DNA of 33,124 nucleotides from an uncultured Eubacteriales bacterium (lineage in GTDB: Bacteria > Bacillota > Clostridia > Oscillospirales > CAG-272), in contig UQNQ01000017.1 in NCBI GenBank assembly GCA_900542425.1, positions 1 to 33,124 on the forward strand, written 5' to 3'. The notes beneath the pieces are model-generated. The model saw only the letters and a list, made by a program, of their open reading frames with translations, made no database searches and had not been told where the DNA came from. Numbering within the stretch: position 1 is the first letter of the stretch; each line of letters starts with the position of its first letter. Below are positions 8,871 to 16,136 of this stretch, in pieces. The translations under genes and the position numbers were made by a program.

Positions 8871-9545
8871 ATGTCTGTTTTGCTGGATGTAATTCTGATT
8901 GCTGTGCTGGCAGTCTGTGTGGTCATCGGATGGCGGCGGGGATTTATCCGGGCGTTACGTGGCTTTGTTACCTATATTATTTCATTTGCCGTTGCCAACT
9001 CTTTATACAGAGTGATTGCAAAATCGATCATTACGCTTCCGTTTCTTCAAAACATGATTACGGATGTGGAGATGCCGGAATTGCCTGCAAATGCCACCTT
9101 TATGGATAAAGTAAGTACGATTGTAAAGTATATTTCGGAACAAACCGAAGGCTCCGGTTCTCAAGATATTTCAGAAACCATTCAGGCAGTTATCAACAAT
9201 TATATTGCGGAACTGCTTGCCGCTATCATCGGTTTTATTGTTATTTTCCTCGTGATGGTATTGGTTTTGAAACTTTTGCTTTGGATTCTGGATATGGTTG
9301 TCAGCCGGACGCCGATTATACGTCAGGCGAACGGTCTGCTTGGATGTTTAATAGGACTTTTAAACGGCTTTTTCTGGACGTGGATGGTATCGAATGTTTT
9401 TGTCAATTTTGCGCTTCCTCTTTTAAATGATAAATGGCCGACTGTTTTTGTTCCTGAAATGGCAGATTCCTTTGTTGTAAATTTGTGTACGAAAATCAAT
9501 CCGATTACCTATCTGTTTATGCTGATCAATCTTATTTCCAATTGA
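8871..9545 (+). CDS. CvpA family membrane protein
   Basis: A 224-residue integral membrane protein of the CvpA family (named for colicin V production in E. coli; molecular role unclear). The family signature is at the N-terminus: a first membrane helix LDVILIAVLAVCVVIGW followed by the polar RRGFIRALRGFV loop and a second helix. Two more helices lie around residues 110-145 and 155-180. The ATG at 8871 follows GTGAGGA. It belongs to the same transcription run as the genes on either side, with gaps of 24 and 20 bases. Confidence 0.85.
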   Translation: MSVLLDVILIAVLAVCVVIGWRRGFIRALRGFVTYIISFAVANSLYRVIAKSIITLPFLQNMITDVEMPELPANATFMDKVSTIVKYISEQTEGSGSQDISETIQAVINNYIAELLAAIIGFIVIFLVMVLVLKLLLWILDMVVSRTPIIRQANGLLGCLIGLLNGFFWTWMVSNVFVNFALPLLNDKWPTVFVPEMADSFVVNLCTKINPITYLFMLINLISN

Positions 9546-9565
9546 AATCTTGAAAGGGATAAATT

Positions 9566-11890
9566 ATGCAAATGTGTTCGAGATGCCATAAAAGAATGGC
9601 AGTATTGTTTATTACGAAAATTGAGAACAATGAAACAAAGAATGAGGGACTTTGCCTGAAATGTGCAAAGGAACTCGGAATTCCGCAGGTGGACTCGATT
9701 CTTACCAATATGGGAATTTCAGACGATGATCTTGAGAATATGGAAAACGATCTGGAAGGTTTAATTGCTACGGGAGAGATCCCGGACGACGGTTCCGATG
9801 ACGAGCATGAGAGCAGAACGCCGGCTTTGGATTTGTCAAAGATATTTGGAAGTCTTCCTCTTGGTCCTATGCCGGGAACGGACAAAAATCGAAGTGAACG
9901 GGAAAAAAATCAAAAAAAGAATGATAAGTCAGCCAAAAAAGAAGAAAAAAGCAGAAAGTATCTTGACAACTACTGCCGCGATTTGACAAGAGACGCGAAA
10001 GATGGGAAGCTTGACGCCGTAATCGGAAGAGAAAGAGAAACTGCGCGTGTCATGCAGATTTTAACGCGCAGGCAAAAAAACAATCCTTGTCTGATTGGAG
10101 AGCCGGGTGTCGGAAAAACGGCGATTGCCGAAGCGTTGGCGCAGCGTATTGCAGCCGGGAATGTTCCTTATAAACTGAGGGATAAAGAAGTACATCTTGT
10201 TGATTTAACGGCGCTTGTCGCGGGGACACAGTTCCGCGGACAGTTTGAAAGCCGGATGAAAGGGCTGATTGACGAAGTCAAGGCGCTGGGAAATATTATT
10301 CTTGTGATTGACGAGGTTCACAGCATTGTCGGCGTCGGCGATTCGGAAGGAAGCATGAATGCGGCGAACATTTTAAAGCCGGCGCTTTCCCGCGGAGAAA
10401 TCCAGCTAATCGGAGCAACGACACTGACAGAATATCGGAAATATATTGAGAAGGATTCTGCATTGGAACGCCGGTTTCAGCCGGTTATGGTAGATGAACC
10501 CTCAATTGAAGAAACAAAAAAGATTCTTTACGGCATCAAAAAATATTATGAAACTTATCATAAGATTCATATATCGGATGAAATTCTCGGCAGAGCGGTC
10601 GAACTGTCCGAGCGGTATATTACGGACCGATTCCTGCCCGATAAGGCCATTGACCTTGTCGATGAGGCTGCAGCTTATGTTGCAATGAATTCTCCAGTGC
10701 TGGATCGTATTTCGACGGTTGAAGCGGAGATGAAAAAATTATCTGCCGAAGCGACGGATCTGGAACAGCAAACGCCGCCTCCGGAGACAGATGAAAAGGC
10801 AATCTCTGAGCGTTATGAAAAAATTGCGTCCATTAAAGAAAGTCAGATGAAAAGCGAGGCGGAATACGCAAAGCTGCGTGAACAGATGGCGACGGTTGAA
10901 CTGACGCTTCAGGATCTTGCCCGCGTGATTGAAATATGGACGGGGATTCCTGCCGGCTCCATTACTGAAAATGAGTTTGAGAGACTTGCCGGACTTGCTG
11001 AACGGCTGAAAAAGAGAATTGTAGGGCAGGATGCCGCCGTTGACGCGGTATGCCGTGCTATCAAACGCAGTCGTGCCGGTGTAACGTATAAAAGAAAGCC
11101 TGCTTCCTTTATTTTTGCCGGACCTACCGGTGTTGGCAAAACAGAGCTTGTCAAGGTGCTTGCGGAAGATTTATTTAATACGCCGGATGCTTTGATTCGT
11201 CTGGATATGTCGGAATTTATGGAAAAGCACTCCGTTTCCAGAATGGTAGGCTCTCCTCCCGGTTATGTCGGATATGACGATGCAGGACAGCTGACAGAAA
11301 AAATTCGGCGTCATCCATATTCCGTTGTATTGTTTGATGAAATTGAAAAAGCACATCCGGATGTGATGAATATTCTTCTTCAGATCCTGGACGACGGAAG
11401 AATTACCGATTCCCACGGCAAAGAGGTCAAGTTTGATAACTGCATTATCGTGATGACAACAAATGCCGGATCTTCCGGTGGAGCAAATATCCCAGGATTC
11501 GGAAGCGATTCCGGTAAGGCTGCGGAAAACCGGACGGAAAAGGCATTGTCTGAATTCCTGCGGCCGGAATTTCTCAACCGCGTAGATGAAATCATTACAT
11601 TCCGCGCGCTTGATAAAAAAGATTTTGCAGGAATCGCAAACATTATGCTTGGCGATCTCGCTAAGGTTTTGTGGGAAAAGGAGGTTATTCTCCGATATAC
11701 AAATGACGTCGCGGAGTATATTGCTGAGAAATCTTTCTCGACCAAATACGGCGCAAGAAATATGAGACGGTTTATCAGTCGGGAAATTGAAGATGTGGCG
11801 GCAGAAAAAATGATTTCCGGTTACAACAGGAACATTTCAGAAATTTCGATTACCGTCTCTGACGGAAGTCTTCATATTGACGTGAAATGA
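9566..11890 (+). CDS. Clp ATPase (HSP100) with N-terminal zinc finger, ClpE-like
   Basis: This is a predicted AAA+ unfoldase of the ClpC/ClpE group, 774 residues. The N-terminus has a CxxC...CxxC zinc finger (Cys 4, 7, 30, 33), as in ClpE and McsA, in place of the tandem ClpN repeats of ClpC. A variable acidic/lysine-rich linker follows at 50-130. AAA-1 has Walker A GEPGVGKT (178-185) and Walker B VIDEVHS. A coiled middle domain lies at about 390-460. AAA-2 has GPTGVGKTE (about 518), VVLFDEIEKAHPDV and the C-terminal D2-small domain. At the position where ClpP-partner loops normally carry a hydrophobic-Gly-Phe tripeptide, this protein reads NIPGFG, so ClpP docking is uncertain. The symbol is withheld because clpE and clpC cannot be separated with confidence. 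Confidence 0.9.
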   Translation: MQMCSRCHKRMAVLFITKIENNETKNEGLCLKCAKELGIPQVDSILTNMGISDDDLENMENDLEGLIATGEIPDDGSDDEHESRTPALDLSKIFGSLPLGPMPGTDKNRSEREKNQKKNDKSAKKEEKSRKYLDNYCRDLTRDAKDGKLDAVIGRERETARVMQILTRRQKNNPCLIGEPGVGKTAIAEALAQRIAAGNVPYKLRDKEVHLVDLTALVAGTQFRGQFESRMKGLIDEVKALGNIILVIDEVHSIVGVGDSEGSMNAANILKPALSRGEIQLIGATTLTEYRKYIEKDSALERRFQPVMVDEPSIEETKKILYGIKKYYETYHKIHISDEILGRAVELSERYITDRFLPDKAIDLVDEAAAYVAMNSPVLDRISTVEAEMKKLSAEATDLEQQTPPPETDEKAISERYEKIASIKESQMKSEAEYAKLREQMATVELTLQDLARVIEIWTGIPAGSITENEFERLAGLAERLKKRIVGQDAAVDAVCRAIKRSRAGVTYKRKPASFIFAGPTGVGKTELVKVLAEDLFNTPDALIRLDMSEFMEKHSVSRMVGSPPGYVGYDDAGQLTEKIRRHPYSVVLFDEIEKAHPDVMNILLQILDDGRITDSHGKEVKFDNCIIVMTTNAGSSGGANIPGFGSDSGKAAENRTEKALSEFLRPEFLNRVDEIITFRALDKKDFAGIANIMLGDLAKVLWEKEVILRYTNDVAEYIAEKSFSTKYGARNMRRFISREIEDVAAEKMISGYNRNISEISITVSDGSLHIDVK

Positions 11891-11900
11891 TGGATGTGAA

Positions 11901-12617
11901 ATGAAAAATTCTTTGCAAATTTTGTATAAGGATTCGGATATCGTGGTTGCGGTGAAACCATGCGGCATACTGTCCCAGTCAGATTTAACGGGAGATGAGG
12001 CGATGCCGGAAATACTTTCCGAGCATTTGAAAATGCAGATCTATCCTGTTCATCGGCTTGACAGAGCAGTCGGCGGGGTGATGGTATTTGCCTGTCATAC
12101 AAAGGCGGCATCAAAACTTGGGCATCAAATAAACGAAGACGGCTTTGTTAAGGAATATCTGACTGTGGTTCATGGGGTTCCGGAAAATGAAACGGGTGAG
12201 TACTGTGATTTCTTAAGGCATGATCCTATGAAAAACCGAACGGAAGTACTTCAGCATCCTGATAAGCATGCAAAGCCGGCACGGCTTTCCTATCGGTTAT
12301 TGGCAAAAACGGAGAGGGAAGAAACCTTATCGCTTTTGCTTATTCGGTTGCATTCGGGCAGGACACATCAAATCCGTACACAGCTTTCTTTTCGTGGGAT
12401 GCCGATTGCCGGAGATGGAAAATACGGTGCACATGACCGGTGCGGAATCGGGCTTTGGGCTTGCCGTTTATCCTTTTTCCATCCGACATCCGGTAAGAAA
12501 ATGACATTTTCCTATATGCCGGAAATGTCGGCGCCTTGGTCATTTTTTTCCTGTGAAGATATGAAGATACAGAATATATCGCATGCCGCCTGCGGCGGCG
12601 GAGAGGAGCTTTTATGA
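11901..12617 (+). CDS. RluA-family RNA pseudouridine synthase
   Basis: A predicted RNA pseudouridine synthase of the RluA/RluD/TruC superfamily, 238 residues and lacking an S4 domain. Visible motifs are DIVVAVKPCGILSQSD (the ivvvdKPaG-like motif), the catalytic HRLDRAVGGVMVFA with the active-site Asp, the KEYLTVVHG strand, and SGRTHQIRTQLSF near the C-terminus. The target RNA cannot be named from sequence. It begins 10 bases after the Clp gene and overlaps the following lipoprotein gene by four bases (ATGA). Confidence 0.9.
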   Translation: MKNSLQILYKDSDIVVAVKPCGILSQSDLTGDEAMPEILSEHLKMQIYPVHRLDRAVGGVMVFACHTKAASKLGHQINEDGFVKEYLTVVHGVPENETGEYCDFLRHDPMKNRTEVLQHPDKHAKPARLSYRLLAKTEREETLSLLLIRLHSGRTHQIRTQLSFRGMPIAGDGKYGAHDRCGIGLWACRLSFFHPTSGKKMTFSYMPEMSAPWSFFSCEDMKIQNISHAACGGGEELL

Positions 12618-13492
12618 AAAGGCGGATTTCATTTCTGACAGCGGTGTTTTTGCTTGTTTTTTGTCTATCATCCTGTACAAACGGAGCCTCGGTTTCCATA
12701 TATAAAATCCAGATGGCCAATGAGATTAAAAATATTTTTATTGAAAATACGGATATCGATTCCTATCATGAAACCGTATCATATACCAATCGGGATGGAA
12801 GCCCTCGCTTTTCCTATGATTTGTACTATGAACGTGCCGAGGATATTTATTCGGGTTATAACATATGTGAAGTAATCGGAGATTATCGTCTTTATGCATA
12901 CGAAGGAGCGGTTTATGCTGACGGAGGAGACGGTCTTTGTGCAGTTGTGTTGCTTGGAAGTACGTATCTTGAATATATCGAAGAATATCTTTCCGGAGCA
13001 TTTCCGTTTGATGCGGAATCTCTTCATCAGCAGTATTCTAAAAATGAAAACGGTAATACCATTGTGGAATACCGGTCGGAACTGACACCTCAACGCGCTG
13101 CAAGTCTTGCGGAGTTCGGTGTTAAGCAAACCGATGAAATTGTTTCCCGATATACGATTTCTTCAGATGGTTTTATTTGCTCCATAGAATATTTTGTGTT
13201 GGATGAAACAGGACAATATCCTGTCTGTTCTCGGACATTTCAAAAATCGGAGGAAAAAAGCGGTTTGTTTGAACCTGTTGCAGAACTTGCGGCTTCATGT
13301 TCTGTTGACGTGATATATGTAGATGAAGAAAAAGAGGGTAGGCATTTCATGGTTCCTTCCGGAATTTATGTTGGGTTTGATACGGGAGCCTCGGAATATT
13401 CCTTTTACTATGATGAAGCATGTCAAAAACCATATTCCTATCTGGACGGCAAAATCACACAGAATCTGGTTGTTTATGTCAAGGCAAACTGA
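12614..13492 (+). CDS. Predicted lipoprotein of unknown function
   Basis: A 292-residue product with a clear lipoprotein signal: basic MKRR, a hydrophobic stretch and the lipobox LSSC with Cys at residue 21. The rest is a soluble, Tyr- and Glu-rich domain probably outside the membrane, with no motif I recognise. The start overlaps the pseudouridine synthase stop, and a GGAGAGGAG site precedes it. It is the last gene of the long plus-strand run and is followed by the terminator at 13564-13606. Confidence 0.7.
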   Translation: MKRRISFLTAVFLLVFCLSSCTNGASVSIYKIQMANEIKNIFIENTDIDSYHETVSYTNRDGSPRFSYDLYYERAEDIYSGYNICEVIGDYRLYAYEGAVYADGGDGLCAVVLLGSTYLEYIEEYLSGAFPFDAESLHQQYSKNENGNTIVEYRSELTPQRAASLAEFGVKQTDEIVSRYTISSDGFICSIEYFVLDETGQYPVCSRTFQKSEEKSGLFEPVAELAASCSVDVIYVDEEKEGRHFMVPSGIYVGFDTGASEYSFYYDEACQKPYSYLDGKITQNLVVYVKAN

Positions 13493-13563
13493 AACGGTCG
13501 AAACACAAACTGTTTGATATTTTTCGGGTCGGTAACATTTCGGACAGCTTTTTTATGAAAACA

Positions 13564-13606
13564 AAAAATCCGAACATTTCGCTATGTGAGAAATGTTCGG
13601 ATTTTT
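13564..13606. terminator. Bidirectional Rho-independent terminator
   Basis: A perfect 17-bp inverted repeat (13564-13580 with 13590-13606) encloses a nine-base loop. The arms begin with A5 and end with T5, so the structure has a U-tract on either strand. It lies between the convergent lipoprotein gene and the metal ATPase gene and can terminate both. Confidence 0.93.
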
Positions 13607-13669
13607 GTTGTATTGGAATCCTGTGTTGTCACGATAAAAATTTTATTTTTGTGCTTATTCTCTTGAAAA

Positions 13670-15556
13670 TTATTTTCTTTTTCGCCACTTTAAAAGCAGA
13701 GCTGAATTGATGATGACAAGCACAGAACCTGCATTATGAACAAGAGCACCGATAATCGGATTCAAGGTGCCGATGATGGCAAGTATGATGGCAAGGAAGT
13801 TCAGGCCCATGGAAAAAACGAGATTGATTTTGATTGTTGTCATCATTCGCTTCGATAGAGAAATGAGATGGGGAAGTTCTTTTACTTCATCATCAACCAA
13901 AGCGATATCAGCCGCATCGACTGCAATATCACTTCCGATTCCTCCCATAGCAATGCCGACAAACGCTTTTTTCAGCGCCGGAGCATCGTTGATACCATCG
14001 CCGATCATGCAAACAGGATAGCTGTTATTTTGAGAGCTTTCAATATAATTCAGTTTATCTTCCGGCAAACAATTTGCGTGTATCTCTTTAATATGCAGCT
14101 GATTGGCAATATTTTTTGCCGCATTTTCATTATCACCGGTTAAAAGCACGGATTGGACGCCGAGTTTTTCAAGTTTGTCAAGCATATCTGTGCTTTCCGG
14201 TCGAATGGTATCCGACAGAACGATATAGCCTGCGAAATTTTCTTTAATAGCGACATATGTAATGGTACAGCCTTGTTTTAAAAACTGTTCAATATCGTCA
14301 CTAGTGGATATTGCAACATGATTCTCCTCTAAAAGTTCACGGTTTCCCGCAAGGATGGTTTGATTATTTACGACTGCGGAAACGCCGCGCCCGGGCAGCA
14401 TTTTAAAATCGAAGGCTGGTGCAAGAGCTGCATTTTTTTCTTGCCTATAGGAATCGACGATGGCTTTTCCAAGCGGATGTTCGGAAAGCTGTTCCGCAGC
14501 AGCTGTAAAGGTGTAGACATCATCTTCTGAAAATTGTTCGGATACATTTTTTACCGCAATGACTTTTGGATTTCCGAGTGTTAACGTACCGGTCTTATCA
14601 AATGCTATTTTTTTTACGGTTGACAGTCTTTCCAGCGCATCGCCTTCACGCACAAGAAATCCGTGCTTTGTGGCATTTCCGATCGCTGCCATGATGGCAG
14701 TAGGGGTGGCTAAAACCAAAGCACAGGGGCAAAATACAACAAGGATTGTGACAGCACGGATGATTTGTTCGGTGAAAATCCAGGTAAGCGCCGCTGCCGT
14801 TAATGCGATTACAACAATCCATGTAGCCCACCGGTCTGCCAATCCGACAATTTTCGCTTTTCCTGCGTCTGCTGATTGTACCAGACGTATCATACGCTGT
14901 ATGGAGCTGTCTTCTCCGACTTTTGTGGCTTTCATTTCAAACGCACCGAATTGATTGACTGTGCCGCTTGAGACTGTGTCGCCCTCCTTTTTGTCAACCG
15001 GAAGAGATTCGCCCGTCATGACTGCCTGATTGATAGAGGTTTGTCCTGATAAAATGATGCCGTCTACAGGTACGCTTTCGCCGGGTAAAACGCGCAAGAT
15101 GTCGTCCACTTTTACTTCTTCGGCAGGAATGATTTTTTCTGTTCCGTTTTGAAGTATTCTTGCTGTTTGCGGTGTTAAATGTACTAATTTTTCAATGCCA
15201 GCGCGTGCTTTCGCTACAGTCAAATCTTCAAGCAATGCGCCGAGCTGCATAATAAAAGCAACCTCGCCTGCAGCAAAATCTTCCCCAATACAAATGGATG
15301 CAATCAAGGCGAGAGAAACAAGAACATCCGCTTTGATGTCAAATGCTGTGATAAGTCCGATGATTGCTTCTAAAACAATCGGAATGCCGCAAAGGATAAT
15401 GGCTATCCAAGCAGGGTCAAATGGGAGAGGCAGCAGTTCAAAAATGCTGATGATAAGAGAAAGTCCGGAAATGACAAGAAGTATAATATCTTTTTTGATT
15501 CCTCCGAGTTTCAGAAAATCCTCGAGGCGTTTCATAAAGCGTTTGATAGAATCCAT
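13670..15556 (-). CDS. Heavy-metal P1B-type ATPase lacking an N-terminal metal-binding domain
   Basis: This metal-translocating P-type ATPase is about 628 residues from the ATG at 15556. The frame is open to an ATG at 15589, but that codon lies inside the promoter -10 element and cannot be in the transcript. Visible elements are the TGES actuator loop, the CPC membrane motif (FCPCALVLATPTA), DKTGTLT with the phosphorylated Asp, the SEHPLG nucleotide-binding His, and GDGINDAP. No N-terminal CxxC metal-binding domain is present. The last helices read NFLAII...LVHNAGSVLVIINSALLL. This matches neither the Cu(I) pattern (MxxSS) nor the Zn/Cd pattern (DxG), so the ion is not assigned. An AAGGAGG sits directly against the 15556 ATG, an unusually short spacing; ATG 15535 is the alternative start. 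A CsoR-type repressor gene lies upstream. Confidence 0.92.
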   Translation of the reverse strand: MDSIKRFMKRLEDFLKLGGIKKDIILLVISGLSLIISIFELLPLPFDPAWIAIILCGIPIVLEAIIGLITAFDIKADVLVSLALIASICIGEDFAAGEVAFIMQLGALLEDLTVAKARAGIEKLVHLTPQTARILQNGTEKIIPAEEVKVDDILRVLPGESVPVDGIILSGQTSINQAVMTGESLPVDKKEGDTVSSGTVNQFGAFEMKATKVGEDSSIQRMIRLVQSADAGKAKIVGLADRWATWIVVIALTAAALTWIFTEQIIRAVTILVVFCPCALVLATPTAIMAAIGNATKHGFLVREGDALERLSTVKKIAFDKTGTLTLGNPKVIAVKNVSEQFSEDDVYTFTAAAEQLSEHPLGKAIVDSYRQEKNAALAPAFDFKMLPGRGVSAVVNNQTILAGNRELLEENHVAISTSDDIEQFLKQGCTITYVAIKENFAGYIVLSDTIRPESTDMLDKLEKLGVQSVLLTGDNENAAKNIANQLHIKEIHANCLPEDKLNYIESSQNNSYPVCMIGDGINDAPALKKAFVGIAMGGIGSDIAVDAADIALVDDEVKELPHLISLSKRMMTTIKINLVFSMGLNFLAIILAIIGTLNPIIGALVHNAGSVLVIINSALLLKWRKRK

Positions 15557-15563
15557 CCTCCTT

Positions 15564-15617
15564 CTATACCCCTCTGGGTATAGAAACATAATACCATAAG
15601 GGGTATAGGTTTGTCAA
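15564..15617 (-). promoter_or_regulatory. Metal ATPase promoter with two CsoR-type operators
   Basis: On the minus strand a -35 TTGACA (15612-15617) and a -10 TATTAT (15588-15593) are separated by 18 bases. One operator-like repeat, TACCA-N4-GGGTA (15592-15605, read on plus), fills the spacer. A second, perfect repeat CTATACCC-CTCT-GGGTATAG (15564-15583) covers the predicted transcription start. Both resemble the GC-centred TACCC-N4-GGGTA sites of CsoR/CopY-type copper regulators. A repressor bound here would block RNA polymerase, with release on metal binding as the expected control. Confidence 0.85.
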
Positions 15618-15623
15618 TAGACG

Positions 15624-15657
15624 AAAGAAAAAATGCAGCCGTTTTTATACGGCTGCA
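15624..15657 (-). terminator. Rho-independent terminator of the csoR-like gene
   Basis: A perfect 9-bp stem (TGCAGCCGT at 15634-15642 with ACGGCTGCA at 15649-15657) and a six-base loop are followed on the minus strand by TTTTTTCTTT. It separates the regulator transcript from the ATPase promoter, so the two genes are transcribed independently. Confidence 0.92.
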
Positions 15658-15715
15658 CAAGATCAGCATTTCTGATAAAACTTTCAATATTTTGTATATA
15701 CTCGCTCTGTTTGGC

Positions 15716-15991
15716 TCAGCTCATGTTGGAGAATCTCTCAACGGCTTTTGTAAAGCTCTCGATCGTTTTTTCTGCATCTCCATGTTCGATTCCGTCGCGA
15801 ACACAATGTTTGATATGACCTTCCAAAACAACTTGTCCGCATTTGTGAAGTGCGGATTTTGCCGCGTTCAGCTGTGACAGAATATCTTCGCAGGGAATAT
15901 CTTCATCAATCATTCGGTCAATAGCCTGTACTTGACCGATGATCTTTTTTAGTCTGCGATGCAGATTATCAGAATCCATACATTGTTTCAT
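15716..15991 (-). CDS. csoR: CsoR/RcnR-family metal-sensing transcriptional repressor
   Basis: A 91-residue all-helical repressor of the CsoR/RcnR/FrmR family. It has the family core RRLKKIIGQVQAIDRMI. The three copper ligands of CsoR align with Cys 34 (DIPCEDIL), His 59 and Cys 63 (LEGHIKHC), which is the Cu(I) pattern rather than the Ni/Co pattern of RcnR. Two further cysteines are at 4 and 51. ATG 15991 follows AAGGAGG at 15998-16004. It has its own strong promoter and terminator, and the operator-bearing ATPase promoter lies about 100 bases downstream. Copper sensing is well supported by the ligands but untested. Confidence 0.9.
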   Translation of the reverse strand: MKQCMDSDNLHRRLKKIIGQVQAIDRMIDEDIPCEDILSQLNAAKSALHKCGQVVLEGHIKHCVRDGIEHGDAEKTIESFTKAVERFSNMS

Positions 15992-16024
15992 AAAAATCCT
16001 CCTTACTTATAGAGGTATATGTAT

Positions 16025-16053
16025 ATCATACTCTTGTCCCATGATTTTGTCAA
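16025..16053 (-). promoter_or_regulatory. Promoter of the csoR-like gene
   Basis: The minus strand reads TTGACA (16048-16053), 17 bases, then TATGAT (16025-16030), a near-consensus vegetative promoter about 35 bases before the ATG. No clear TACCC/GGGTA operator is visible, so autoregulation is not evident. Confidence 0.85.
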
Positions 16054-16136
16054 TAGGATTAACAAGGAAGTGCGGAATGAATTCTCATCAAAGCACGCAG
16101 TTGTTTATCCGCTTTTGTTTTCAATTTCGCCTCTTT

